Positions 1 through 11,750 are shown, counted from the first letter of the stretch. The stretch is DNA of 49,512 nt from an uncultured Acetobacteraceae bacterium (GCA_903918195.1 CAIXDS010000226.1:1-49512), one strand, 5' to 3'. Notes: generated by a model not told the origin, from the sequence alone. Program-made: numbers and translations.

Positions 1-1914
<1,914 letters not shown>

Positions 1915-1918
<4 letters not shown>

Positions 1919-2199
1919 CCGAGCCGCCACCGGACGGGCTGGTCCGCTCAGTGCGCGAGCGCGCCGAGCGCCGCCGCCGCGCCGAGCGCGAGGGCGGGCC
2001 GTCATTCGGCCGGCAACTGGCGCAGGTCGGCGTGCTCGGCTGGATGGTGGTCACGCCGGCGCTGCTGCTGCTGTTCCTCGGCCGCTGGCTGGACCGGCAG
2101 CTTGGCTCCGGCATCTTCTGGAGCGCGCCGCTGCTCATGCTCGGGGTTTTGCTTGGCTGCTGGTCCGCCTGGCGTTGGATCCGCAGGGTGGAGCCATGA
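1915..2199 (+). CDS. atpQ: N-ATPase accessory membrane protein AtpQ
   Basis: Small two-helix membrane protein of 94 aa, with an Arg-rich N-terminus (VRERAERRRRAEREGG) and hydrophobic spans at about 40-60 and 68-85. Position between atpC and atpR is diagnostic of N-ATPase operons, where AtpQ is an AtpI-like accessory or assembly protein. Its exact role is not settled; assembly of the c-ring is a reasonable inference from similarity to AtpI. It overlaps both neighbours by 4 nt. Confidence 0.85.
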
Positions 2200-2465
2200 C
2201 CGCCGCCGTCCTCGCTGCTTTCGCGCTGCTTGGCTTTGCCGCGGGTGTGGTGCATTTCGTCAGCCTTCGTCGTAACGTACGATTGTATGTGTCGGCTGAC
2301 CGCCTCCGCCACGCCATCGCCCTGCAGGCCGCGCGGCTGGCGCTGACGGTGGCGCTGTTCGTCGTCGCCGCGCTGCACGGCGCGGCCCCGCTGCTGCTGG
2401 CTGCCGGCGGCTTCCTGCTGGCCCGCGCCGCCGTGCTGGCTCGCCGGGAGCCGGTCGAACCATGA
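2196..2465 (+). CDS. atpR: N-ATPase accessory membrane protein AtpR
   Basis: An 89-aa membrane protein with three predicted spans (about 2-22, 42-60, 64-80) and positively charged loops (SLRRNVRLYV, RARREP-type tail). It is the second protein specific to N-ATPases, usually encoded between atpQ and atpB. The ATG at 2196 was chosen because it overlaps the atpQ stop as ATGA, as at every junction in this part of the operon; the frame is open further upstream. In the family it is thought to assist the Fo sector, but nothing here shows the mechanism. Confidence 0.85.
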   Translation: MTAAVLAAFALLGFAAGVVHFVSLRRNVRLYVSADRLRHAIALQAARLALTVALFVVAALHGAAPLLLAAGGFLLARAAVLARREPVEP

Positions 2466-3160
2466 TCGGCTCGCCGCTTGCCTCCGACATCGCCTTCCGC
2501 ATCGGCCCGGTGCCGGTCGCCGGTCAGGTGCTCACCACCTGGTTCCTGATGGCGCTGCTCGCCGGCGGTGGCTTCCTGCTGACCTGCCGGATGCATTCGA
2601 TCCCCTCGCGCCGGCAGGCGGCGCTGGAGGTGCTGGTCGAGGCGATCGCGGCGCAGATCCGCGACACCATGCGGACCGATCCGGCGCCCTACCTGCCGCT
2701 GATCGGCACGCTGTTCCTGTTCATTCTCGCCGCCAACTGGTCGTCCCTGCTGCCCGGTGTCGATCCGCCGACCGCGCATCTGGAAACCGATGCCGCGCTG
2801 GCGCTGATCGTGTTCTTCGCCGGAATCTGGTTCGGCATCCGGGCGATCGGCCCGTGGCGTTACCTGGCCACCTTCGCCCAGCCCACCCTGCTGATGCTGC
2901 CGCTCAACCTCGCCGAGACCGTCACCCGCAGCTTCTCGCTGGTGGTCCGCCTGTTCGGCAATGTCATGAGCGGCGTATTCGTCGTCGGCATCGTGCTGTC
3001 GCTGGCCGGGCTGCTGGTGCCGATCCCGCTGATGGCGCTCGACCTGCTGACCGGCGCGGTGCAGGCGTACATTTTCAGCGTGCTGGCCATGGTCTTCATT
3101 GGCGGGGCGCTTGCCGAGGCGGGCCAGGATAGCGGACAGAGAAGCGGGGCAGGGGCATGA
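2462..3160 (+). CDS. atpB: N-ATPase Fo subunit a
   Basis: Membrane stator subunit (232 aa) that provides the ion half-channels. The essential Arg is visible as R163 in VVRLFGNVMSG, matching the family RLFGN motif. Several hydrophobic spans are present (about 22-42, 78-95, 112-130, 168-190, 200-222). An AtpR-type accessory gene precedes it and the c subunit follows. It overlaps both by ATGA. Confidence 0.95.
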   Translation: MIGSPLASDIAFRIGPVPVAGQVLTTWFLMALLAGGGFLLTCRMHSIPSRRQAALEVLVEAIAAQIRDTMRTDPAPYLPLIGTLFLFILAANWSSLLPGVDPPTAHLETDAALALIVFFAGIWFGIRAIGPWRYLATFAQPTLLMLPLNLAETVTRSFSLVVRLFGNVMSGVFVVGIVLSLAGLLVPIPLMALDLLTGAVQAYIFSVLAMVFIGGALAEAGQDSGQRSGAGA

Positions 3161-3405
3161 ACGACATCATCCAGATCGTCAGCATCGCCGGCGCGGCGCT
3201 CGCCGTCTCGTTCGGCGCGATCGGCCCGGCGCTCGCCGAGGGCCGCGCCGTCGCCGCCGCCATGGACGCCATCGCCCGCCAGCCGGACGCCGCCGGCACG
3301 CTGTCGCGCACGCTGTTCGTCGGGCTGGCGATGATCGAGACGATGGCGATCTACTGCCTGGTGGTGGCGCTGCTGCTGCTGTTCGCCAATCCGTTCGTGC
3401 ACTGA
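3157..3405 (+). CDS. atpE: N-ATPase Fo subunit c, Na+-type binding site
   Basis: Ring subunit (82 aa) forming a helical hairpin. Helix 1 ends GPALAEGR with Glu28; helix 2 reads GLAMIETMAIY with Glu61, Thr62 and Tyr66. Aligned to the Ilyobacter Na+ c-ring, these correspond to Gln32, Glu65, Ser66 and Tyr70, with Gln32 replaced by a second carboxylate. Two carboxylates plus a hydroxyl next to the main Glu is the pattern reported for N-ATPases and supports Na+ coupling. The ion specificity itself is inferred. It overlaps atpB by 4 nt; atpF follows after 12 nt. Confidence 0.95.
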   Translation: MNDIIQIVSIAGAALAVSFGAIGPALAEGRAVAAAMDAIARQPDAAGTLSRTLFVGLAMIETMAIYCLVVALLLLFANPFVH

Positions 3406-3417
3406 GGCTGTGAAGCA

Positions 3418-4143
3418 ATGCGGCTCGATCCCTGGACGCTGGCGCTGCAGGCGGTCAACGCCCTCGTCCTGGTCTGGCTGTTGACGCGCTTCCTGTATCG
3501 CCCGGTCACTGCCATCATCGCGCAGCGCCGTGCCGAGGCGGCCAAGCTGCTCGCCGATGCCGCCGATGTCCGCGCGCAGGCCGGGCGGGAGGCAGAGGCG
3601 CTCGCCGCCGCCCGCGCCGGCCTCGCCGCCGAAGGCGATCATATCCGCGCCGATGCCCAGGCGCGCGCCGCCGCCGCCCGCGCGGCTCTGCTGGACGAGG
3701 CGCGCGCCGATGCGGCCGGGCTTTGGCACGAGGCGCAGGCGACGATCGCCCGCGAGCGCGGCGCCGCGCAGGCGGAACTGCAAAGCGCCGCCGCCGATCT
3801 GGCGCTGTTCATCGCCCGCCGCCTGCTTGCGCGGCTGCCGCCTGCGGTCACGGCCGAGGCCTTCCTCGCCGCCCTCGCCGCCGATCTCGCCGCCCTTCCC
3901 GAGTCCGCGCGCCGCCAGTTCCTCGACCCCGGCGAGACCGTCACGGTGGCCAGCGCCGTACCGCTGCAGGTACCGGCGCAGCAGACCTGCCGGGCGATGC
4001 TGGCGGGGGCCGGCGCGGTTGCCTTCGTCACCGACCCCGCGCTGATCGCCGGCATCGAACTGCGCGCGCCCCACGCGACGCTGCGCGCCAATTGGCAGGC
4101 CGAGCTGCAGCACATCGCCACCGCGCTGGAGGACAACAAGTGA
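3418..4143 (+). CDS. atpF: N-ATPase subunit b with delta-like C-terminus
   Basis: Peripheral-stalk subunit of 241 aa, much longer than the usual b of about 160. Residues 5-25 form the membrane anchor (LALQAVNALVLVWLLTRFLYRP). Residues 30-120 are a long Ala/Glu/Arg coiled coil. The last 100 or so residues resemble subunit delta/OSCP, including the tail VTDPALIAGIELRAPHAT, which recalls the D-x-x-L-I-x-G-x-x delta signature. No atpH gene is present, so one chain appears to do both jobs, as described for N-ATPases. A 240-nt repeat-filled gap separates it from atpA. Confidence 0.9.
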   Translation: MRLDPWTLALQAVNALVLVWLLTRFLYRPVTAIIAQRRAEAAKLLADAADVRAQAGREAEALAAARAGLAAEGDHIRADAQARAAAARAALLDEARADAAGLWHEAQATIARERGAAQAELQSAAADLALFIARRLLARLPPAVTAEAFLAALAADLAALPESARRQFLDPGETVTVASAVPLQVPAQQTCRAMLAGAGAVAFVTDPALIAGIELRAPHATLRANWQAELQHIATALEDNK

Positions 4144-4383
4144 AGGGAAGCAAGGCCAGGGCGCTGCCCTGGACCCGCCAGGGGTCAGTGGACCCCTGGA
4201 CCCCGCTACTTGGAGGGGTGTTGAGAGAGGGGGGTGAGGAGATGCATCAACATCTCCTCACCCCCCTCTCTCAACACCCCTCAAAAAGTAATGGGTTCCA
4301 AGGGGCCACCGCCCCTTGGCGGGGTCCAGGGGCAGAGCCCCTGGCCTTCCTTCCTTCACTCGCTGCCCCCAGGGAGAGCGGCG
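4144..4383. repeat. Palindromic repeat, copy 2, with a 32-bp perfect hairpin
   Basis: This gap between atpF and atpA holds the same repeat as copy 1, here split in two. Left part: a CCAGGGCGCTGCCCTGG hairpin and GTCAGTGGACCCC. Right part: AATGGGTTCCAAGGGG followed by GGTCCAGGGGCAGAGCCCCT. Between them is an extra perfect inverted repeat: 4213-4244 pairs base for base with 4251-4282 around the 6-nt loop CATCAA. No other gene is credible here. Transcribed within the operon, it would form a very stable RNA hairpin before atpA. Confidence 0.85.
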
Positions 4384-5894
<1,511 letters not shown>

Positions 5895-5898
<4 letters not shown>

Positions 5899-6833
5899 CC
5901 GAACTTCTGGCCGACATCTCCGCGCGCATCCGCGGCGTGCGCCAGTTGGAGACGGTGATCTCCGCCATGCGCAGCATCGCCGCCGCCCGCGCGCAGCAGA
6001 GCCGCTTGCTGATGGAAGGGGTGGACGCCCATGCCGGCGTGGTGGCGCGGGCGATCGCCCAGGCGCTGCGTCTGCTGCCAGACGAGCCGGCGCTGCCGCC
6101 GGCCCGGCACGCGGCGCGCGCCGGCCTGGTGCTGTTCTGCGCCGAGCAGGGGTTCGCCGGCGGCTACACCTCCCGCCTGCTGGACGAGGCCGTCCCTCTG
6201 ATCGCTGCTCCGATGGTTGCCGGTGCCGACGTGTTCCTGGTCGGCAGCCGCGGCGCGGCGCTGGCCGGGCAGCGGCGGCTCGCGCTGGCGTGGCAGACGC
6301 CCATGGCGGCGCATGCCGACGGCGTCCCCGCGGTCGCCGGCCGCGTCGCCGCCGCGCTGTTCGACCGCCTGCCGCGCGACGGGCTGGAGCGGCTCGACAT
6401 GATGTTCGCCGCCTGGTCGCCGGGGCGCGGGCTGGAACTGTGCCGCCGCTCCCTGCTGCCGCTGGACCGGTCCGCATTTGCGGAAGTCCGCAACGGCATC
6501 GCGCCGCTGATCACGCTGCCCGCCGCCGTGCTGCTGGCGCGGCTGGCCGAGGAATACGTGCACGCCGAACTCTGCCGCGCCGCCATGCACGCCTTCGCGG
6601 CCGAGAACGAGGCGCGCGTGCAGACGCTCGCCGCCGCCCGCAGCAATATCACCGCCATGCTGGACAGGCTGCAGGCGCGCGAGCGGCGGGTCCGGCAGGA
6701 CACGATCACCGCCGAGGTGGTGGAACTCGGCGCTGCGACCGAGACTTTGCGGGGCGTTGCCCCGCGCCCCACCCCGCGCGCAGCGCGCGCTTTCGCGCGA
6801 CGGGCTTTGCCCCTGGACCCACCAAGGGCCTAA
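5895..6833 (+). CDS. atpG: N-ATPase F1 subunit gamma
   Basis: Central shaft subunit (312 aa). The N-terminal helix [28 protein letters not shown] matches the conserved gamma coiled coil. The C-terminal helix ([37 protein letters not shown]) is also as expected. After that the reading frame continues for about 27 residues, rich in Arg, Pro and Ala, into an inverted copy of the palindromic repeat and stops at 6831-6833. That tail is probably acquired from the repeat. Last gene of the operon. Confidence 0.93.
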
Positions 6834-6855
6834 GGCCCTTGGAACCCATCACTAA
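6776..6855 (-). repeat. GC-rich palindromic repeat, copy 3 (inverted)
   Basis: On the minus strand this reads TGATGGGTTCCAAGGGCC, then a CCTTGGTGGGTCCAGGGGCA-type arm, matching copies 1 and 2. It contains AAGGGCCTAAGGCCCTT, a perfect palindrome at 6825-6841, and supplies the stop codon of atpG. It also lies at the 3' end of the convergent lipoprotein gene and may act as a bidirectional terminator. Confidence 0.65.
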
Positions 6856-6857
6856 AT

Positions 6858-7202
6858 TTATTCAGGCAGCGGAGTGACGGGCGGCGGGATGTTTTCCTGG
6901 TGGTCGGTCCGGGCTGACACTTTGGCCTGTTCCATGCCCTTTATCATGGCCTGGACATCGGTCTGAACCCGCGAGGGATGCACCGGCGGAGCCTTCACGG
7001 GCTTCTGCGGCTTCGGCGGTTCCGGAGGGTTCAGCGCCTCCAGCATCCGGCAGGCTTCCTGGTCGCCCTGCGCGCAATCCTGCCGGCTGCGCTCGGTGAA
7101 GTCGGGACGCTGCGTCTGGCACCCCGCCAGCATGAGCGCCGCGATCAGCATCGCAGCACGATGACCCGCACCCCAGACCCTGTGCTGTTGTCCGATAACC
7201 AT
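6858..7202 (-). CDS. Small predicted lipoprotein
   Basis: About 114 aa with a lipoprotein signal: GHRAAMLIAALMLAGC, Cys at residue 28. The mature part has a short Cys-containing acidic stretch (QDCAQGDQEACRMLEAL), then a Pro/Lys-rich linker (PPEPPKPQKPVKAPP) and a hydrophilic tail. The frame is open further upstream; the ATG at 7202 gives a sensible signal peptide, though 7151 is also possible and neither has a strong ribosome site. I do not recognise the family. It is divergent from kaiC and convergent with atpG. Confidence 0.55.
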   Translation of the reverse strand: MVIGQQHRVWGAGHRAAMLIAALMLAGCQTQRPDFTERSRQDCAQGDQEACRMLEALNPPEPPKPQKPVKAPPVHPSRVQTDVQAMIKGMEQAKVSARTDHQENIPPPVTPLPE

Positions 7203-7504
7203 TGGTTGCTGATGACCTGTTCCCCCATCAGGATAGCACGAAATGCCGGCAACCACTTCGGCTCGACGAGAGGCCCTTCGCCGCGCCGTGAGACGTGATG
7301 CGGACCCGGCGGCATGGACCGGGCAGCGGGCGCATTGCACTCCGCACCGGCCGATCGTAAAGAATGCAACCGTTTCATTGGGGTGTCGGCAGGGCGATGA
7401 AGACGGCAACCGCGGCGGCGCAACCCGCGCGAGGCGGGCCTCGCCTGCCCGCCGGGGCGGCCTCCGGCTGCGACAGTCCGTAGCCGCGTCATGGAATGAT
7501 TGTT
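7203..7504. other. Divergent intergenic region upstream of kaiC
   Basis: About 300 bp between the lipoprotein and kaiC genes, expected to carry both promoters. I see no clear sigma-70 or other promoter match and no gene. A GC-rich inverted stretch (GAGGCGGGCC..GGCCTCC) lies near 7432-7474. GGA at 7493-7495 is a ribosome site that fits a kaiC start at 7505. Confidence 0.4.
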
Positions 7505-9211
7505 ATGTCTGATAACAAATTAGGTTTCCCCGGCGGCGCCTCCGACAGTCTCGCCAAGACGCCGACCGGCATCAGCGGCTTCGATGAACTCACCTTCGGC
7601 GGCTTGCCCGCCGGCCGGCCGTCGCTCGTCTGCGGCCGTGCGGGGGCGGGCAAGACGCTGTTCGCGATGACGTTCCTGGTGAACGGCGCGGTCCGGTTCA
7701 ACGAGCCGGGCGTGTTCATGAGCTTCGAGGAAACCGGCGAGGACCTGGCCCAGAACGTGGCCTCGCTCAGTTTCGATGTTCCTGGCCTGGTCGCCGCCAA
7801 CAAGCTCGCCATCGATTACGTGCGGATCGAGCGCAGCGAGATCGAGGAAACCGGGGATTACAATCTGGAGGGCCTGTTCGTCCGGCTTGGCTACGCGATC
7901 AAATCCGTCGGCGCGACCCGGGTCGTGCTGGACACGGTAGAGGCCCTGTTCGGCGGGCTGAAGAACACTGCCATCCTGCGGGCGGAGTTGCGCCGGCTGT
8001 TCGGCTGGCTGAAGGCGCAGGGGGTCACGGCGCTGATCACGGCCGAGCAGGGGAGTGGCACGTTCAGCCGGCATGGCCTGGAGGAATATGTCTCCGATTG
8101 CGTGATCCTGCTCGACAACCGGGTGCAGAATCAGGTCTCCACCCGGCGCCTGCGGGTGGTGAAGTATCGCGGCTCCATGCACGGGGCGGATGAATACCCG
8201 TTCCTGATCGACGCCGACGGGATCAGCGTGCTGCCGGTCACCTCGGCCGGGCTTGAGCATCAGGCGTTCGACGAGCTTGTGCCGACGGGTGTCGCGGGAC
8301 TGGATGCGATGCTCGGCGGCGGCGGCTTCTACCGGGGCTCGAGCGTGCTCGTCTCCGGTGCGGCCGGCACGGGCAAGACCAGCCTGGCCGCGCATTTCGT
8401 CGATGCGGCATGCCGGCGTGGCGAGCGGTGCCTGTATTTCGCCTATGAGGAGTCGCCGCCGCAGATCATGCGCAACATGCGCTCGATCGGGATCGATCTG
8501 GCATCATGGGCCGGGCGCGGGCTGCTACGGTTCGAGGCGGCGCGCCCGAGCCTGTACGGGCTGGAGATGCATCTCGCCCGTATCCAGCATGACATCGACC
8601 GCTTCCAGCCCGCCTCGGTGGTCATCGACCCGTTCTCCAGCCTGCGCGGCGATGCGGTCGAGCTTCACGCCATGCTGTTGCGCGTGGTGGATCTGCTGAA
8701 GACACGCGGGATCACCGCGCTGATGACCAACCTCGTGGCCGACGAGGACAAGGTGAATAATACCGTCCGGGGCATTTCCTCGCTGATGGATACCTGGCTG
8801 TCGCTGACCAACCTCGAGTTGAACGGCGAACGCAATCGCGGTCTCTATGTGCTGAAGTCGCGCGGCATGAACCACTCCAACCAGATCCGGGAGTTCCTGC
8901 TGACCGGCGACGGCATCCGGCTGGTGGATGCCTATCTTGGCCCGGCGGGCGTGCTGACCGGGTCGGCGCGGCTCGCGCAGGAGGCGGCGGAGGCGCGGGC
9001 GGCCCGGCAGCACGCGCAGGAACTCGACCGCAGGCAGCGCGAGATCGCCCGCCGGCGGGCGGCGATTGAGCGCCAGATCGCCGATCTGCAGGTGGCGCTG
9101 GAGCGCGAGGACGACGACCTGTCCAGGCTGTTTGAACAGGAAGCGGCGCGGGAACAGGGCCAGGCGGCCGACCGGGCGGCCATGGCGAGGCAACGGGGGG
9201 AAGGAACATGA
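7505..9211 (+). CDS. kaiC: Circadian clock-type ATPase/kinase KaiC
   Basis: Tandem RecA-like KaiC of 568 aa. CI domain: P-loop GRAGAGKT (44-51), catalytic Glu pair in FEE (75-76). CII domain: P-loop GAAGTGKT (285-292), YEES (315-316). The autophosphorylation site aligns as ISSLMDT, giving Ser425-Ser426 where cyanobacterial KaiC has Ser431-Thr432; Thr420 matches Thr426. After CII there is an unusual tail of about 90 residues, rich in Arg, Glu, Ala and Gln and predicted coiled coil. Start 7505 is preferred over 7496 because GGA lies 9 nt upstream. It overlaps kaiB as ATGA. No kaiA is present, as usual outside cyanobacteria; it may run a damped timer or a stress switch. Confidence 0.93.
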   Translation: MSDNKLGFPGGASDSLAKTPTGISGFDELTFGGLPAGRPSLVCGRAGAGKTLFAMTFLVNGAVRFNEPGVFMSFEETGEDLAQNVASLSFDVPGLVAANKLAIDYVRIERSEIEETGDYNLEGLFVRLGYAIKSVGATRVVLDTVEALFGGLKNTAILRAELRRLFGWLKAQGVTALITAEQGSGTFSRHGLEEYVSDCVILLDNRVQNQVSTRRLRVVKYRGSMHGADEYPFLIDADGISVLPVTSAGLEHQAFDELVPTGVAGLDAMLGGGGFYRGSSVLVSGAAGTGKTSLAAHFVDAACRRGERCLYFAYEESPPQIMRNMRSIGIDLASWAGRGLLRFEAARPSLYGLEMHLARIQHDIDRFQPASVVIDPFSSLRGDAVELHAMLLRVVDLLKTRGITALMTNLVADEDKVNNTVRGISSLMDTWLSLTNLELNGERNRGLYVLKSRGMNHSNQIREFLLTGDGIRLVDAYLGPAGVLTGSARLAQEAAEARAARQHAQELDRRQREIARRRAAIERQIADLQVALEREDDDLSRLFEQEAAREQGQAADRAAMARQRGEGT

Positions 9212-9591
9212 GCGGCCAGGGCATGGGCGGTTTGGGGGGATACGGCGAGACCGGCCCGGCCGCCCTGGCGGACCACGACCCGGAGGCTGGCACAGATATC
9301 GATGACAGCACGGGGACCTACAATCTCCGCCTCTACATTGCCGGACAGACCAGCCGGTCGGCGGCCGCGCTGGCGAACCTCAAGGCGGTGTGTGAGCAGC
9401 ATCTGGCCGGACGCTACCGGATCGAGGTGATCGACCTGCTGGAGCATCCCCAGCTTGCCGCGGGCGATCAGATCCTGGCCATTCCGACCCTGGTGCGCCG
9501 CCTGCCGCAGCCGATCAAGCGGCTGATCGGTAATCTGGCGGATACCGAGCGCGTTCTCGTGGGCCTCGATCTGCGTGCCGAGGAGAGGTGA
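9208..9591 (+). CDS. kaiB: KaiB-like clock protein, first copy
   Basis: 127-aa thioredoxin-fold KaiB homologue. The core (residues 37-122) runs YNLRLYIAGQTSRSAAAL..IEVIDLLEHPQLA..ILAIPTLVRRLPQPIKRLIGNL, the KaiB pattern with the conserved PTL and G-N-L segments. An extra N-terminal stretch of about 36 residues (Gly- and Asp-rich) is unlike standard KaiB. Start overlaps kaiC by 4 nt. KaiB normally binds the CI ring of KaiC; the presence of two copies suggests distinct partners, which is inference. Confidence 0.92.
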   Translation: MSGQGMGGLGGYGETGPAALADHDPEAGTDIDDSTGTYNLRLYIAGQTSRSAAALANLKAVCEQHLAGRYRIEVIDLLEHPQLAAGDQILAIPTLVRRLPQPIKRLIGNLADTERVLVGLDLRAEER

Positions 9592-9592
9592 G

Positions 9593-9913
9593 ATGGAGAA
9601 TGGTTCGCCGCCACAGCCGGACCAGCCACAGTATGTCCTGCGTCTTTATGTCAGCGGCACCACGGCACGCTCGGCCCGCGCCATCGCCAGCATGCGGCGT
9701 CTCTGCGACACCGAGCTGAAAGACCGTTACGAACTGGACGTCGTCGATATCTACCAGAACCCGGCGGCAACGAAGCTGGACCAAGTGGTCGCGGTGCCGA
9801 CGCTGGTCAAGCTGCTTCCCGTGCCGCTGCGCCGGCTGGTCGGCGATTTGTCCGATCGCGAGCGGGTGCTGTCCGGCCTCGATATCGTTCCGAAGGCCGG
9901 ACCCGTCGAATGA
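9593..9913 (+). CDS. kaiB: KaiB-like clock protein, second copy
   Basis: 106-aa KaiB homologue (YVLRLYVSGTTARSARAIA..YELDVVDIYQNP..VAVPTLVKLLPVPLRRLVGDL) without the long N-terminal extension of the first copy. The ATG at 9593 follows the first kaiB stop by 1 nt and has GGAGAGGTG just upstream; an earlier start at 9575 would overlap it. It overlaps the histidine kinase gene by ATGA. The two paralogues are clearly diverged, so this is not a recent duplication. Confidence 0.92.
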   Translation: MENGSPPQPDQPQYVLRLYVSGTTARSARAIASMRRLCDTELKDRYELDVVDIYQNPAATKLDQVVAVPTLVKLLPVPLRRLVGDLSDRERVLSGLDIVPKAGPVE

Positions 9914-11694
9914 AGGACGCGGCCGGACGGCCGGACGAGGCGCGCGACCTTGCCGGGGTGCGGCGCCGGCTGCGGGATGTCGAGGAGCGGCTGCGCGAGG
10001 CGGAGGAGACCATCGAGGCGATCCGCACCGGCGACGTGGACGCCATCGTCGTGCACGGACCGGCGGGACCGCAGGTCTACACGCTGGAGAACGACGACCG
10101 GCCGTATCGCCGGTTGATCGAGCAGGTCGGCGAGGGTGCGCTGACGCTGACGCCGGATGGCGTGGTGCTCTACTGCAACAGCTGCCTGGCCGCGCTGCTG
10201 CGGATGCCGCATGAGAAGGTGATCGGCGGCAGGATGCAGCCCATGATCGCCGCCGAGGACCGTGGCACATTCGAGCGGCTGACCATGCAGGGCGGCGGAC
10301 GGGGCAGGCTGACATTGCTGGCCGCCGAGGGCGGTGCGGTGCCGGTTCACCTGTCGCTCACCGAACTCGTCAACGACGGCACGCGGATGCTGTGCGGGAT
10401 CGTGACGGACCTGACCGAACAGCAGCAGGCCGAGACCGCCCTGCGCGAGGCCAATGCGCGCCTTGTCGCCGAGATCGCCGAGCGGGAACGGGCCGAGACC
10501 CTGCTCCATCAGGCCCAGAAGATGGAATCGCTGGGCCAGTTGACCGGCGGCGTGGCGCACGACTTCAACAATTTGCTGACGGTGGTGATCGGCGGGCTGG
10601 AGATGGCCGGGCGGCACTTGTCGAAGCTGCCGCCCGGACCGCCGGCGGCGCGCATCGATCGCGGCATGGAACTGGCCAGGAAGGGCGCCGACCGGGCGGC
10701 CGTGCTGGTGCAGCGGCTGCTCGCCTTCTCGCGCCGGCAGGCGCTTGATCCGCGGCCGGTGGACGTGAACCTGCTGGCCTCCGGCATGCTGGAGATGCTG
10801 CGCCGGACCCTGGGCGAAACCATCGCCCTGGACGCCGTTCTGGCCGAGGATCTCTGGCAGGCGCGGGCCGACCCGAACCAGCTTGAGAACGCGGTGCTGA
10901 ACCTCGCGGTGAACGCACGCGACGCGATGCCGGAGGGCGGCCGGCTGACGGTGGCAACCGGCAACCGGACGCTGGACAACGGCGCCGATCCCGACTCCGG
11001 CACGGCGGACATGGTCGCCGGCGACTACGTGATGATCGCCGTGACGGATACCGGCACCGGCATGGATCAGGCGACGCTGGCCCGCGTGTTCGAGCCGTTC
11101 TTCACGACCAAGCAGCCGGGATACGGAACCGGCCTCGGGCTCAGCCAGGTTTACGGCTTCATCAAGCAGTCCGCGGGTCACATCGCCCTGCGCAGCCAGC
11201 CGGGGGCGGGCACCACGGTCGAGCTCTATTTGCCCCGGCTGGCGCCGGGGCAGGACCATCAGCAGACCGCCCGCGCGGATGCCGGCGGTGTTCCGGCCTC
11301 CCTCCGGGGGGAGACGGTGCTGGTGGTCGAGGACAACGACGAGGTCCGGTCGTTCAGCACGGAGGCGCTGCGCGAACTTGGCTACGATGTGCTGGAGGCC
11401 GCGGACGGCGCGGCGGCGCTGGCGTTGCTCGACCGGCAGCCGGGGATCGGGCTGCTGTTCACCGATATCGGCCTGCCCGGCGGATTGAACGGCCGGCAAC
11501 TGGCGCACGAGGCGCTGCGCCGCAAGGCCGGGCTGAAAGTGCTGCTGACGACCGGCTACGCACAGGGTGGGGGTGATGCCGCCCTGCCGCCCGATGCGGA
11601 CGTGCAGGTCGTGGCGAAGCCATTCACCTTCGGCGAACTGGCGGCGCGCATCCGGCGCATCCTCGACAGGCCTTCGCCGCGCTTGCCAGGGTGA
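9910..11694 (+). CDS. Kai-linked PAS hybrid histidine kinase
   Basis: 594-aa soluble sensor kinase with no membrane spans. Order: N-terminal coiled coil (1-45) with the RTGDVDAIVVHG motif, PAS domain (about 66-170), HisKA with His217 in GGVAHDFNNLL, HATPase with N-box NLAVNARDAM (331-340), G boxes DTGTGM and GTGLGL, then a receiver with Asp519 in LLFTDIGLPGG and acidic pair Glu474/Asp475. Coupling to kaiB by a 4-nt overlap suggests it is the clock output or input kinase, comparable to kinases next to kaiBC in other alphaproteobacteria. The signal sensed by the PAS domain is unknown. Confidence 0.9.
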   Translation: MKDAAGRPDEARDLAGVRRRLRDVEERLREAEETIEAIRTGDVDAIVVHGPAGPQVYTLENDDRPYRRLIEQVGEGALTLTPDGVVLYCNSCLAALLRMPHEKVIGGRMQPMIAAEDRGTFERLTMQGGGRGRLTLLAAEGGAVPVHLSLTELVNDGTRMLCGIVTDLTEQQQAETALREANARLVAEIAERERAETLLHQAQKMESLGQLTGGVAHDFNNLLTVVIGGLEMAGRHLSKLPPGPPAARIDRGMELARKGADRAAVLVQRLLAFSRRQALDPRPVDVNLLASGMLEMLRRTLGETIALDAVLAEDLWQARADPNQLENAVLNLAVNARDAMPEGGRLTVATGNRTLDNGADPDSGTADMVAGDYVMIAVTDTGTGMDQATLARVFEPFFTTKQPGYGTGLGLSQVYGFIKQSAGHIALRSQPGAGTTVELYLPRLAPGQDHQQTARADAGGVPASLRGETVLVVEDNDEVRSFSTEALRELGYDVLEAADGAAALALLDRQPGIGLLFTDIGLPGGLNGRQLAHEALRRKAGLKVLLTTGYAQGGGDAALPPDADVQVVAKPFTFGELAARIRRILDRPSPRLPG

Positions 11695-11750
11695 TGCCGG
11701 CGGGGTGTTGCCGGGCGGCCACACCGGGCGGGCCGATCGCTCCGGCTCCC

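Noticed and set aside
4234..4383. Upstream extension of atpA by 50 residues
   Set aside because: The sequence is the palindromic repeat and hairpin. The ATG at 4384 has a proper ribosome site and gives the normal alpha N-terminus.
9208..9913. A kaiA gene or a recent kaiB duplication
   Set aside because: No KaiA-like frame exists near kaiC, and the two KaiB proteins are too diverged for a recent duplication.
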